Source of the DNA: Haloplanus sp. GDY1
Lineage (GTDB): Archaea; Halobacteriota; Halobacteria; Halobacteriales; Haloferacaceae
Length of the DNA: 64,000 bases
Direction: 5' to 3'
Assembly (NCBI RefSeq): GCF_023703775.1
Contig: NZ_CP098514.1
Coordinates: forward strand, 1,302,001-1,366,000
The position numbers and the translations under genes were made by a program. Position 1 is the first letter of the stretch, and every line of letters starts with the position of its first letter. Shown in pieces: positions 32,118 through 40,800 of the stretch. Under the pieces are notes generated by a model. That model was not told where the DNA came from and ran no database searches. It saw only the letters and a program-made list of their open reading frames with translations.

Positions 32118-32130
32118 TTGTTACAATAGG
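32118..32130 (+). promoter_or_regulatory. Putative nitrogen-gene motif upstream of fmdA copy 2
   Basis: TTGTTACAATAGG, 52 bp before the start codon; shares ACAATAGG with the site upstream of fmdA copy 1. The following GGATTAAGTGTG could be the TATA region, placing this word just upstream of it, where activators of haloarchaeal promoters often bind. Confidence 0.35.
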
Positions 32131-32182
32131 ATTAAGTGTGTTTGAGTTACATTTGTTCGTGGGTTCAGGACCCCTGATACCA

Positions 32183-33454
32183 ATGCCCGAAGTAAAATTC
32201 GAAGTCGACGTGGACAGTCCGCCCGACGAACAACCCGGTGCCAACCCGTTCAACCGGTGGCACCCCGACATCCCCGCAGTGGTCGAAGTCGACGACGGTG
32301 ACACCGCGCGCCTCGAAGCCCTCGACTGGACCGGCGGTCAGATCACCGACAGCGACGACCCCAACGAGGTGCGCGACGTCGACCTGAATCAGGTGCACTA
32401 TCTGGCCGGCCCCGTACACGTCAACGGGGCCGAACCCGGCGACCTCCTGAAGGTCGAGTTCCTCGACATGGGGCCGCTCAACGGCCGCTCGGAGTTCGGC
32501 TTCACCGGCACCTTCTCCCAGCAGAACGGCGGGGGCTTCCTCACCGACCACTTCCCAACCGCCGCCAAGTCCATCTGGGACCTCGACGGCTACACGGTCT
32601 CCTCCCGACACGTCCCCGACGTACGCTACGAGGGGAAGATCCACCCCGGCCTCGCCGGCTGTGCCCCGAGCCAGGAACTCTTAGCGGAGTGGAACGAGCG
32701 CGAACAGGCGCTCATCGACAAGTTCGAGGAGGACCCCGAATCGATCCAGAACCACCCGACCGGCAGAGAGGAACCCGGCGTCGCCAACCCCCCGACCAGG
32801 GACGGCGCCCAGATGGGCGAGATGGACCCCGACGCGGCCGAGGAGGCCGCCGAGGAGGCCGCCCGCACGGTGCCGCCGCGCGAACACGGCGGCAACCACG
32901 ACATCAAGGACCTCTCCATCGGGTCGACGGTCTACTTCCCCGTCTACGTCGAGGGCGGCAAGTTCGGCATCGGCGACTTCCACGCCTCGCAGGGGGACGG
33001 CGAAATCACCTTCTGTGGCGCCATCGAGATGGCCGCCTACGTCGACCTGAAGTTCGAAGTCGTCAAGAACGGGATGGAGGACCACGGCGTCACCCACCCC
33101 ATCTTCGAACCGGGCCACCGCGGCCCGAACTTCGAGGACTACGTCACCTTCTGTGGCTACTCCGTCACCGAGGACGGCGAACAACACTACATCGACTCCC
33201 ACACCGCCTACCGGCGCGCGTGTCTCCAGGCCATCGACTACCTGAAGAAGTTCGGCTACACGGGCCAACAGGCCCTCCACATCCTCGGAACCGTCCCGGT
33301 CGAGGGCCGCCAGAGCGGCGTCGTCGACGTGCCGAACGCCTGCTCGACGCTCGCGCTCCCCACGGGGGCCTTCGAGTTCGACATCTCGCCGGGCAGTCTC
33401 GGCAACGCCGAGGACCGCGGCGACCTCCTCGTCACCGACGAACCGCTCGGCTGA
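32183..33454 (+). CDS. fmdA: Acetamidase/formamidase family protein, copy 2
   Basis: 423 residues from ATG 32183 (MPEVKFEVDVDSPP); the earlier in-frame start at 32138 lies inside the promoter. It aligns end to end with copy 1 and shares RWHPD, LDWTGGQ, GAEPGD, GGGFLTDHFP, HPGLAGCAPS, and QGDGEITFCGAIEMA. It differs by a 10-residue insertion after EWNERE and by a different C-terminus (LLVTDEPLG). Zinc-dependent hydrolysis of formamide or another short amide. It is in line with amiS, probably co-regulated. Confidence 0.87.
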   Translation: MPEVKFEVDVDSPPDEQPGANPFNRWHPDIPAVVEVDDGDTARLEALDWTGGQITDSDDPNEVRDVDLNQVHYLAGPVHVNGAEPGDLLKVEFLDMGPLNGRSEFGFTGTFSQQNGGGFLTDHFPTAAKSIWDLDGYTVSSRHVPDVRYEGKIHPGLAGCAPSQELLAEWNEREQALIDKFEEDPESIQNHPTGREEPGVANPPTRDGAQMGEMDPDAAEEAAEEAARTVPPREHGGNHDIKDLSIGSTVYFPVYVEGGKFGIGDFHASQGDGEITFCGAIEMAAYVDLKFEVVKNGMEDHGVTHPIFEPGHRGPNFEDYVTFCGYSVTEDGEQHYIDSHTAYRRACLQAIDYLKKFGYTGQQALHILGTVPVEGRQSGVVDVPNACSTLALPTGAFEFDISPGSLGNAEDRGDLLVTDEPLG

Positions 33455-33471
33455 TCCCGCCGCTCCCCCTG

Positions 33472-33753
33472 TTATCCGTCGTCGACCGCGTCGCGCACCG
33501 CCGCGGTGAGGGCGTGCACGTCGGACCCGTCGTCGGGGGCGCGGTCGTGGTACCGCGCCGCACCTTCGAGCGCGAGTCGAACCACGTCGTTCGTGTCCAG
33601 GATCGGCTCCCCCGCGCGGTCGTTCAGGTCGTCCCGAACGGCACTCAACACCTCCCGGGTGTGCGTCGAGAGCGTCACCGAGACGCTGACCGCGTGGGGA
33701 GTCTCCTCGTGGAACTGCCGGACCGTCCGGGCGGCGTCGTCACGGTCGTCCAT
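33472..33753 (-). CDS. Small conserved haloarchaeal protein, RHH-like
   Basis: 93 residues. The central part reads VSVSVTLSTHTREVLSAVRDDLN, a beta-strand then helix, followed by PILDTNDVVRLALEGAARYHDR, resembling a ribbon-helix-helix or DUF7386-like fold (name from memory). Acidic C-terminus. It is convergent with fmdA copy 2, with 17 bp between stops. Function unknown; if RHH, a DNA-binding dimer. Confidence 0.6.
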   Translation of the reverse strand: MDDRDDAARTVRQFHEETPHAVSVSVTLSTHTREVLSAVRDDLNDRAGEPILDTNDVVRLALEGAARYHDRAPDDGSDVHALTAAVRDAVDDG

Positions 33754-33905
33754 GTCCGCCCAGTCGCGCGGGATCGACTAATGTATTTCTGCGTAGGTGA
33801 CGGGAAAACGAGGGTGGGGACCGACGCGACCGAAGGCCGCGTCCTGCCGGGTGACCGGCGGGCGGGGTCGCGACGTCGGGGCGGGCCCGTCGTCGGCGGC
33901 AGTTC

Positions 33906-34205
33906 TCAGTTGCTCTTCTCGGTTTCGGCGCTCGTCTCGGTCGACTCCTCGGCCGACACGCCCGAGGATTCGGATCCGGTCGACACGCCCGACGACTCGG
34001 AGCCGGACGACTCGCTGCCCTCCTGCAGTTCCTCTTCGATCTCCTCGCGACCGCGCTTGAACTCACCCATCGCCTGACCGGTCGACCGGGCCAGCTTGGG
34101 AATCTTGTTCGCCCCGAACAGCAAGACGAGGACGAAGAGGACGATGAGTAGCTCCGGCCCGCCGGGCAACCCGGGAAACAGTGGAACGATTGAGTCGTAC
34201 ATCAC
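33906..34205 (-). CDS. tatA: Twin-arginine translocase subunit TatA
   Basis: 99 residues, with two adjacent ATG codons at the start. One N-terminal TM helix (PELLIVLFVLVLLFG), a hinge, then the amphipathic helix ANKIPKLARSTGQAMGEFKRGREE, which is the TatA/E signature. The tail is a low-complexity Ser/Glu repeat (SESSGVSTGSESSGVSAEE), as in haloarchaeal TatA. It forms the pore with TatC for folded proteins such as the Tat-type halocyanin in this window. TatC is not present here. Confidence 0.92.
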   Translation of the reverse strand: MMYDSIVPLFPGLPGGPELLIVLFVLVLLFGANKIPKLARSTGQAMGEFKRGREEIEEELQEGSESSGSESSGVSTGSESSGVSAEESTETSAETEKSN

Positions 34206-34352
34206 TACCTCTGGGTAGCCGATTCGCGATTATAGGCTTTTTGGACCGTCCACCCCCCGGGGGCGCCCCCCGATGCGATCCGAACCACCCGACTGCGGGC
34301 GATCAGCGACCGCAGTCGACAGTATAATGTCCGCCACCGCCGAACGGACGGT

Positions 34353-34829
34353 ATGGTCGACATCGGCGACGCGGCACCCGATTTTACCGTTCCGCTCGCG
34401 AACGGCGACGTGGAGTCGTTCACCCTCTCCGAACACCTGGACGAGGCACCCATCGTTCTCGCCTTCTTCCCCGCGGCGTTCACCAGCACCTGCACGACGG
34501 AGATGTGTACGTTCCGTGACCGTCTGGCCAACTTCGAGGACGTCGGCGCGACGGTGTACGGCATCAGCGTCGACCTCCCCTACACGCTCAACGAGTTCCG
34601 CCGGGAGAACGACCTGAACTTCGGCCTCCTCAGCGACGAGCGCCGCGAACTGATCGACGCCTACGGCGTCACGGACACGTTCTCGCCGGTCGACATGCGG
34701 GTCGCCCAGCGTGCGGTGTTCGTCGTCGACGGCGACGGGACGATTACCTACCGGTGGGTCGGCGACGACCCGAAGCAGGAACCCGACTACGAGGCGGTTC
34801 GCGAGGCGGCGGCCGACGCCTCGGCCTGA
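34353..34829 (+). CDS. Peroxiredoxin (BCP/AhpE type)
   Basis: 158 residues. Peroxidatic Cys47 in FPAAFTSTCTTEMC (PxxxTxxC) with Cys52 five residues on as candidate resolving Cys, as in bacterioferritin-comigratory proteins. VDLPYTLNEFRRENDLNFGLLSD and RAVFVVDGDGTITYRWVGDDP complete the thioredoxin-fold core. It reduces hydroperoxides in the cytoplasm. TATA-like AGTATAATG at 34321-34329 lies about 27 bp before the ATG at 34353, fitting a leaderless mRNA. It is divergent from tatA. Confidence 0.9.
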   Translation: MVDIGDAAPDFTVPLANGDVESFTLSEHLDEAPIVLAFFPAAFTSTCTTEMCTFRDRLANFEDVGATVYGISVDLPYTLNEFRRENDLNFGLLSDERRELIDAYGVTDTFSPVDMRVAQRAVFVVDGDGTITYRWVGDDPKQEPDYEAVREAAADASA

Positions 34830-34874
34830 GCCTCGGTCGGCGCGCTTTTTCCCTGCCGGGGTCAACGGGGTCGT

Positions 34875-35678
34875 ATGGACGACGACGACCCCGACGGCCG
34901 GAAGTACGACCCCGACGCCCCGCACGCCTACCCCGACGAGAAGCTGAACCGGATCCTCCCGGCCGTCGTCGAGGACCCCGAGGTGCGAACCTACCTCGAC
35001 GCCCAGAACGTCAACGCCGTCACGCGCAAGGGGTACAACGACCACGGCCCGAAACACATCGAGATCGTTCGGAACCGTGCCCTCCGCCTGTACGAACTCC
35101 TGAAGCGCGCCGGCGTGGCGTTCAACGGCGCGACGGATCAGGGGCTGAGCGAGGCCGACGAACCGGTCATCGTCGCCCTCGCGGCGACCCTCCACGACGT
35201 GGGTCACGTCGTCCACCGCGACCGACACGCCTACTACTCCATCCCGCTGGCCTCGGACCTGCTCGATCGACTCCTCCCCGAGTTCTACGACACGGAGGAG
35301 GCGGTGCGGGTGAAAGCCGAGACGCTGCACGCCATCCTCTGTCACCACACCGAGGAGGATCCGTTGACCCGCGAGGCGGGCGTCATCCGCGTCGCCGACG
35401 CCCTCGACATGGAGCGGGGGCGCTCGCGCATCCCCTACGAGAAGGGCGGGCGCGGCATCAACACCCTGTCGAGTCGGGCGATCCGGAACGTCACGCTGGA
35501 GGAGGGCGACGACGCGGCGGTGCTGGTCGAAATCGAGATGGTGAACGCCGCGGGCGTCTACCAGGTCGACAACCTGCTGAAGGCGAAACTCCGGGACTCG
35601 ACCCTGGAGGATCACGTCCGCATCGTCGCCATCAACACGAAAGAGGAGAGCGGGCTGGTCGAACGGATCGAACTCTAG
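34875..35678 (+). CDS. HD-domain phosphohydrolase
   Basis: 267 residues. HD-superfamily metal site: HGPKHIEIVRN near residue 57, HDVGHVVHR near residue 114, LHAILCHHTEEDP, and RVADALDMERGRSRIPYEKG. Acidic N-terminus (MDDDDPDGRKYDPDAP). Related to archaeal/YpgQ-like HD hydrolases acting on phosphate esters or nucleotides; the substrate is unknown. It starts 45 bp after the peroxiredoxin stop, with CGCTTTTTCCC between that may be a TATA or terminator. It converges with the MscS gene with 4 bp overlap. Confidence 0.85.
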   Translation: MDDDDPDGRKYDPDAPHAYPDEKLNRILPAVVEDPEVRTYLDAQNVNAVTRKGYNDHGPKHIEIVRNRALRLYELLKRAGVAFNGATDQGLSEADEPVIVALAATLHDVGHVVHRDRHAYYSIPLASDLLDRLLPEFYDTEEAVRVKAETLHAILCHHTEEDPLTREAGVIRVADALDMERGRSRIPYEKGGRGINTLSSRAIRNVTLEEGDDAAVLVEIEMVNAAGVYQVDNLLKAKLRDSTLEDHVRIVAINTKEESGLVERIEL

Positions 35679-36562
35679 TCGGAGACGACCGCCTCGTCGA
35701 CGCCGCCGAGTTCGAGCGAGCCACCGAGCGTGCGGTTCGGGTAGGGGATGTTGATGTCCGCCTCGTCGAAGCGCTCCTTGACGGCGGTGACGTACTCGCC
35801 GCGGGTCTTGACGAAGTCCGACCGGCTGGGGTCGTCGATCCAGACCCGCGAGGTGAGCACGACCGACGAGTCGCCGAGTTCGGTCAGCCGGACGGAGGGA
35901 GCGGGGTCGTCGAGGACGTCCGGGTGGGCGTTGGCTTCCTCGAGGATGATCTCGTTGGCCCGCTCGATGTCGTCGTCGTACCCGATGCCGAACGGTACCT
36001 GGAGGCGAAGCTGGCCCTTCGCGACGGGGTTCTTGATGACGCCGTCGGTGAGGTGGGAGTTGGGGACGGTCAGCAGTTCGTTGTCGAAGGTGCGCACCCG
36101 CGTGACGCGAAAGCTGATGTCCTCGACGATGCCCGAGTTGCCGTCCCACTCGATCCAGTCGCCGATCTTGAAGGGTTTGTCGGTGAAGATGAAGACGCCG
36201 GCGACGAAGTTGGCGATGACGTCCTGCATGGCGAAGCCGATGGCGAGCGTCGCGGCCGCCGCGACGGTCGCCAGCGACTGCAGGAAGTCGCCGTAGCCCG
36301 CGAACCCGAAGGCGACGGCGACCCCGACGAACACCACCAAAAGCAGCGTGAGCTTCCGGAGCGGCTTCCGGGCGTGTTTCTCCAGCCCCCGGGAGTCGAG
36401 CACCCGGTCCACCAGCGGGATGATCGCCGCCCGCCCGACCACGTAGACGACGGCGAGGACGACGACGAAGACGATGGCCGAGCCGATGGCGTCGGCGTAC
36501 GGCACGCCGCTCTCCGAGAGGAAGCGCGCGATGGCGCCGCTCTGGAGCGCCACGCCGGTCAT
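35675..36562 (-). CDS. MscS-family mechanosensitive ion channel
   Basis: 295 residues. Three TM segments: AIGSAIVFVVVLAVVYVVGRA, KLTLLLVVFVGVAVAFGFAGYG, and the pore helix LQSLATVAAAATLAIGFAMQDVIANFVAG. The beta domain follows: PFKIGDWIEWDGNSGIVEDISFRVTRVRTFDNELLTVPNS. It opens on membrane tension to release solutes after osmotic downshock. Translation probably couples with the YhbY gene upstream, whose stop overlaps its start by 4 nt. Confidence 0.93.
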   Translation of the reverse strand: MTGVALQSGAIARFLSESGVPYADAIGSAIVFVVVLAVVYVVGRAAIIPLVDRVLDSRGLEKHARKPLRKLTLLLVVFVGVAVAFGFAGYGDFLQSLATVAAAATLAIGFAMQDVIANFVAGVFIFTDKPFKIGDWIEWDGNSGIVEDISFRVTRVRTFDNELLTVPNSHLTDGVIKNPVAKGQLRLQVPFGIGYDDDIERANEIILEEANAHPDVLDDPAPSVRLTELGDSSVVLTSRVWIDDPSRSDFVKTRGEYVTAVKERFDEADINIPYPNRTLGGSLELGGVDEAVVSD

Positions 36563-36807
36563 CGGTGAAGCACGGCGGTGTTACCCCGCGTCTCGACGAC
36601 GGCCGCGTCCGTCCGGTCGGCGAGGGTCGCCGCCAGCGTCTCCACGTCGGTCCCCCCCTGTGCCGACCGCAGGAACTTCACCTTCACCAGCTCCTCATTT
36701 ATCAACTGATCGTCACATTCGTCGACCACGGGGTCGACGCCCCCCTTCCCGACCCAGACCGTCACGTCGAGGTCGTGGGCCCGTTTGCGCAGCGCTTGCG
36801 TATCCAT
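36559..36807 (-). CDS. YhbY/CRM-domain RNA-binding protein
   Basis: 82 residues from ATG 36807 (MDTQALRKRAHDLDVTV); the earlier ATG at 36822 adds MPVTG. CRM fold landmarks: VWVGKGGVDPVVDECDDQL (the GKxG-type loop), ELVKVKFLRSAQG, and VVETRGNTAVLHR (C-terminal GxxxxLYR-like motif). Binds rRNA precursors in bacteria; an archaeal role in ribosome or RNase P biology is likely given the RNase P gene directly upstream in the same operon. Confidence 0.9.
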   Translation of the reverse strand: MDTQALRKRAHDLDVTVWVGKGGVDPVVDECDDQLINEELVKVKFLRSAQGGTDVETLAATLADRTDAAVVETRGNTAVLHR

Positions 36808-36868
36808 ACCCGTCACTGGCACCGAATCGGTTTGAAAGTTTATATCAACGACAGGCCGTCACAGGGAG

Positions 36869-37144
36869 CTACTCGTAGGGGTAGCGGGCCGTCGCGCCGC
36901 AGTCACACCTGACGACCACGTGCCCCTCCTGCAACCGGACGCGCGCGTTCCGCCCGGGGCGGAGGTAGGCGTCACAGGCGTCGCAGGTGAACCGGCGGAC
37001 GGTTCGGGGGAGGGTGAGGCGGTTGCGCTCGGCGATGCGGCGGGCGCGGCGGACGTACTTCCGGGCCCGGTCGGGGTCGCCCGCGGCGACCGCCTCGTCC
37101 GCGAGCGCCACCAGTCGGTCGATCCGCTCCTCCGCGATGCCCAT
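36869..37144 (-). CDS. rnp4: Ribonuclease P protein component 4 (Rpp21)
   Basis: 91 residues. Archaeal RNP4: helical N-terminus ERIDRLVALADEAVAAGDPDRARKYVRRARRIAERNR, then a zinc ribbon with Cys54/Cys57 (FTCDACDAYL) and Cys80/Cys82 (RCDCGATARYPYE). Part of the protein-assisted RNase P that trims tRNA 5' ends. It is followed 61 bp on by yhbY and mscS on the same strand. Confidence 0.93.
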   Translation of the reverse strand: MGIAEERIDRLVALADEAVAAGDPDRARKYVRRARRIAERNRLTLPRTVRRFTCDACDAYLRPGRNARVRLQEGHVVVRCDCGATARYPYE

Positions 37145-37185
37145 ACCCGAACCCGGCCGGGAGGCAAGAAAGGCCTTCCGACAGC

Positions 37186-38304
37186 GTGAAGAGCGTCACC
37201 GCGCAATCGCCGCCCGTGCGGGTGTTGAACTACCTCGAACTGGAGAGCCGACTCGACCGGAGCGGGATCGGAACCGCCGCCGACCAGCAGCGCGCGGCGC
37301 TGGCGACGACCGACGTGTCGGTGCTCACCTCGCCGTGGACGGGCGGCTCGCCGCCACGGGCCGTCGGGTCGGCGCTCCGAGGGAACGGGGCCTTCCGCGA
37401 GTACGACGTCGCCCACTGCAACATGATCGGCCCCGGGACGGTCGCGGTGGCCAGACACGCCGAGCGGACGGGGACGCCGCTGGTCCTCCACGCCCACGTC
37501 ACCCGGGAGGACTTCGCCGAGAGCTTCCGGGGGTCGACCCACCTCGCCGGCCCCCTCGGCCGCTACCTCCGGTGGTTCTACTCGCAGGCCGACCTCGTCC
37601 TCTGCCCGAGCGAGTACACGAAGCGCATCCTCGAGTCCTACCCGGTCGAGGCGCCGATCCGGCCGATCACCAACGGCGTCGACACGGCGTCGCTCGCGGG
37701 GTTCGAGGCCCTCCGCGAGGAGTACCGCGACCGCTTCGACCTGGACGGCCTCGTCGCCTTCTCCGTCGGCAACGTCTTCGAGCGCAAGGGCCTCACCACG
37801 TTCTGTCGGCTGGCTCAGGAGACCGACTACGAGTTCGCGTGGTTCGGTCCCTACGACTCCGGGCCCCAGGCCTCGGAGGCGGTGCGTCGCTGGACGTCGA
37901 ACCCCCCCGAGAACGTCACCTTCACCGGCTGGGTGGACGACAAGCGCGGCGCCTTCGCGGCCGGCGACGTCTACCTGTTCCCCACGAAGGCGGAGAACCA
38001 GGGCATCGCCGTCCTCGAGGCGATGGCCTGTGGCAAGCCGGTCGTCCTGCGGGACATCCCCGTCTTCGAGGAGTTCTACACCCACGGCCACGACTGCCTG
38101 AAATGCGAGACGCGGGCCGAGTTTCGGGCGGCGCTGGACCGGCTGGCGAGCGATCCGGACCTGCGCGACCGACTCGGCGAGAACGCGACGGCGACGGCCG
38201 CCGAGCACTCGCTGGAGCGGGTGGGCGAGAGACTGGTCGACGCCTACCGGGCAGTGGGCGGCCGGCCGGACGCGGGGGCGGGCGACGAAGTCACAAGCGA
38301 TTAA
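37186..38304 (+). CDS. Family 4 glycosyltransferase
   Basis: 372 residues with GTG 37186 as start; a later GTG (MRVLNYLELES) would remove about 10 residues and fits the conserved first strand better. GT-B fold: VLHAHVTREDFAES, LVLCPSEYTKRILESYP, PIRPITNGVD (donor-site hinge), FSVGNVFERKGLTTF, and the GT4 E-x7-E motif NQGIAVLEAMACGKPVV. Retaining transfer from a nucleotide sugar, probably to a lipid or glycoconjugate. It precedes a second GT4 gene by 24 bp, so the two form an operon. Confidence 0.9.
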   Translation: MKSVTAQSPPVRVLNYLELESRLDRSGIGTAADQQRAALATTDVSVLTSPWTGGSPPRAVGSALRGNGAFREYDVAHCNMIGPGTVAVARHAERTGTPLVLHAHVTREDFAESFRGSTHLAGPLGRYLRWFYSQADLVLCPSEYTKRILESYPVEAPIRPITNGVDTASLAGFEALREEYRDRFDLDGLVAFSVGNVFERKGLTTFCRLAQETDYEFAWFGPYDSGPQASEAVRRWTSNPPENVTFTGWVDDKRGAFAAGDVYLFPTKAENQGIAVLEAMACGKPVVLRDIPVFEEFYTHGHDCLKCETRAEFRAALDRLASDPDLRDRLGENATATAAEHSLERVGERLVDAYRAVGGRPDAGAGDEVTSD

Positions 38305-38328
38305 CCCCTCCTCGCCGAATCGCCGCCA

Positions 38329-39432
38329 ATGCGTTCGGTCGCCGCCTTCACCGACACCTACCTGCCGACGGTCAACGGGGTCACGTACACCGTCCAGGCG
38401 TGGCGTGACTGCTGGACCGACCGCGGCGGCCGCATGGACGTGGTGTACCCGCGAACCGACGGCTACGCCGCCCGCGCCGGCGAGTACCCGGTTCGGAGCC
38501 TGCCGTTCCCCTTCTATCCCGGCTTCAGGCTGGGCGTGCCGGTGATCCCGCGCCGCGTCCGCGACGTCGACGTCGTCCACGCCCACACGCCCTTCGCCAT
38601 CGGCATCGCGGGCCTCCGACTCGCCCGCCGGCGCGACCGCCCGCTCGTCGCCTCGTATCACACCCCGACCGCGGAGTACGCCGACTACGTCGCCCCCGGC
38701 GAGGCGGTCGAGGCGCTGGTCGAGCGGGCGAGCAAGGGGTACGAGCGGTGGTTCTTCGACCGGGCGGACGCCGTCGTCGCGCCGAGCGAGGCGACGGCGA
38801 CCCACCTCACCGACGAGGTTGGCGTCTCGACGCCGGTGACCGTCGTCCCGAACGGCATCGACACCGAGCGCTTCCGCCCGGTCGACCCCGGCGACTTCCT
38901 GGCCCGTCACGGCCTCGACGACGCGGGGACGCTGCTCGGCTACACCGGGCGCCACGGCTACGAGAAGCGCCTGCGCGACGCCGTCGACGCCGCGGCGGCG
39001 CTCGACGTGACGCTCGTCTTCGGCGGGGACGGCCCGGCCCGCGAGGACCTCGAAACCCGGGCGGCCGAGCGCGGGGTCGACGCCCGCTTTCTCGGCTTCC
39101 TCGACCGCGAGGAGCTCCCCGCGTTCTACAGCGCCCTCGACGCCTTCGTCTTCCCGAGCCCCATCGAGACGCAGGGGCTCGTCGCCCTGGAGGCCAACGC
39201 CTGCGGGACGCCCGTCGTGGGCGCGAACGACGGCGCCCTCGCGGACACCGTCGTCGAGGGGGAGACGGGGTACCACTTCGAGACGGGCGACGTCGACGGG
39301 CTCCGGGCGTCGATACGGCGGACGCTCGCGGAGCGCGACGAACTCGGGGTGCGGTGTCTTGCCCGGCGTGACCGGCACGGCGTCGACCGGGCGGTCGACC
39401 GCCTGGCGGACGTGTACGACCGAGTGAGCTAG
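38329..39432 (+). CDS. Family 4 glycosyltransferase, glycolipid type
   Basis: 367 residues. FTDTYLPTVNGVTYTVQAW at the N-terminus is the text of the 1,2-diacylglycerol 3-glucosyltransferase group. Then VVHAHTPFAIG, VASYHTPTAEYADYV, VVAPSEATATHL, VVPNGIDTERF, GDGPAREDL, and FVFPSPIETQGLVALEANACGTPVV (E-x7-E). It likely adds a sugar to a membrane lipid at the cytoplasmic face. Together with the preceding gene it may build a diglycosyl head group of an archaeal glycolipid (inferred). Confidence 0.9.
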   Translation: MRSVAAFTDTYLPTVNGVTYTVQAWRDCWTDRGGRMDVVYPRTDGYAARAGEYPVRSLPFPFYPGFRLGVPVIPRRVRDVDVVHAHTPFAIGIAGLRLARRRDRPLVASYHTPTAEYADYVAPGEAVEALVERASKGYERWFFDRADAVVAPSEATATHLTDEVGVSTPVTVVPNGIDTERFRPVDPGDFLARHGLDDAGTLLGYTGRHGYEKRLRDAVDAAAALDVTLVFGGDGPAREDLETRAAERGVDARFLGFLDREELPAFYSALDAFVFPSPIETQGLVALEANACGTPVVGANDGALADTVVEGETGYHFETGDVDGLRASIRRTLAERDELGVRCLARRDRHGVDRAVDRLADVYDRVS

Positions 39433-39436
39433 AGCG

Positions 39437-39847
39437 TCAGTCGTCTTCGAGCGCCTGCGCGATCCGCTGGAGCTGTCGGGTCGCGTCGCGGACCTCGTCC
39501 CGGAGCTGTCGGACCTCGCGCACGAGTTCCTCGTTGCCGCCGGACTCCTCCTCGGCGCCGCGGCCGGGGCCGCCACCCATGCCGGGCGGGCCGCCACCCA
39601 TGCCGCCGCCCATGCCGCCGGGACCGCCGCCGCCCATCATGCCGCTCATCATCTGTGCGAAGGGGTTGCCGCCGGGGCCGCCCTCGCCGCCCATCATCTC
39701 CTCGGGGTCGGGGCGCTCGCCCTCCTCGCGCTCCTCGGCGCGCCGCTCGCGGATCTCCTCGACCCGCTCGCGGAAGGACTTCTCCTCGCCCTCCTCGCTT
39801 TCGCCACCCGCTGTCTCGGACTCGTCGGCGGTGTCGTCGTCTGCCAT
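39437..39847 (-). CDS. Gly/Met-rich low-complexity protein with flanking coiled coils
   Basis: 136 residues from ATG 39847 (MADDDTADESE). Very acidic N-terminus, a charged helix (RERVEEIRERRAEERE), then an unusual Gly/Met/Pro stretch at about 53-97 (MMGGEGGPGG, MMSGMMGGGGPGG, GGMGGG), then a C-terminal coiled coil (ELVREVRQLRDEVRDATRQLQRIAQALEDD). I do not recognise the family. The Gly-Met repeats recall chaperonin tails and prion-like linkers; self-association or chaperone binding can be imagined but is not shown. It is convergent with the glycosyltransferase. Confidence 0.7.
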   Translation of the reverse strand: MADDDTADESETAGGESEEGEEKSFRERVEEIRERRAEEREEGERPDPEEMMGGEGGPGGNPFAQMMSGMMGGGGPGGMGGGMGGGPPGMGGGPGRGAEEESGGNEELVREVRQLRDEVRDATRQLQRIAQALEDD

Positions 39848-39886
39848 GCCACGGGGTTCGAAACCCACGCCGAAAAGGGTTGCCGT

Positions 39887-40660
39887 CTATCCGAACGCGC
39901 CGAGACTCGACTGCAGGCGGCGGTCGGTGCCGTCGGGCGTCACCTCGTAGCCGACCAGGTCCCGCAGGTCGACCGCGTACGTGCTTCCGGCGTGATCCAG
40001 CACCAGCAGGCGGCCCTTGGTCCCGCGAACCCGGCCGGTGGCGACCGTCTCGGCGACCGGCCGCTCCGAGAGGTCGAGGCCGTAGTCGAACGCGAAGCGG
40101 TCGCGGGGGTCGAACCCCGACAGCAGGTCGTCCCACGCCGCCTCGTCGACCGACTGACCGAGCCCCGCGCGCTTGGTCGGCGCCCGCACCCGGTCCGGAA
40201 TCCCGGCGGCCAGTTCCGCCTCGATTTCGCGGGCGATCCGCCCGTTCGAGACGGTGCGGAGGTGGGCGCCACGGTCCGCCCCCTGTTCGCGGAGGCGGGT
40301 CTCCAGGCGCCACGCCTTCGTGACGCCAACCTTGAACGTGTCGGGGGCGAAGGCTGCCAGATAGACCGCGTGGTCGTCGAAACAGTCCATCTCGTCTTTG
40401 AGACAGGTGCCCGTACACCGGGCACAGACCCACGTCGAGGTGTGGGCCGGACAGTGGGGCGCGTCGGGGTCGTCACAGGAGCGGTGACCGTCGTCGGTGA
40501 CGACGCCCGCGCAGTGGCGGTCGTCGAGGCGGTAGGTCAGGTCCGTTCCGGGGTCGAGAGGGACGTACTCGACGGGGCGGGGCGGGGCGTCGTCGAGGGC
40601 GTCGTCCCCGTCGCTCACGAGGATGCCGCCGTCGGTCGCGTCGTAGCCGACGATCTGCAC
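39887..40660 (-). CDS. DUF2797 domain protein
   Basis: 257 residues from GTG 40660 (VQIVGYDATDGG). It contains a Cys/His-rich zinc-like patch CDDPDAPHCPAHTSTWVCARCTGTCL, then the core CFDDHAVYLAAFAPDTFKVGVTKAWRLETRLREQGA, typical of DUF2797, distantly like GIY-YIG nucleases. Role unknown; a nucleic-acid function is plausible. It lies on the strand opposite Trm56, with 140 bp between divergent starts. Confidence 0.85.
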   Translation of the reverse strand: MQIVGYDATDGGILVSDGDDALDDAPPRPVEYVPLDPGTDLTYRLDDRHCAGVVTDDGHRSCDDPDAPHCPAHTSTWVCARCTGTCLKDEMDCFDDHAVYLAAFAPDTFKVGVTKAWRLETRLREQGADRGAHLRTVSNGRIAREIEAELAAGIPDRVRAPTKRAGLGQSVDEAAWDDLLSGFDPRDRFAFDYGLDLSERPVAETVATGRVRGTKGRLLVLDHAGSTYAVDLRDLVGYEVTPDGTDRRLQSSLGAFG

Positions 40661-40800
40661 ACGACCCCTTCGGGGGCGGCGAGTAAAGGCGTGTCTCTCC
40701 GACGACGGCGACGGTACCGGCGACGGCACCGGCGACGGCGGGCGGTCCCCGGTGTGGCCGTTCCGAAAGCCGTTACCCCCTCGACCCCCTCCCGTCGGGT

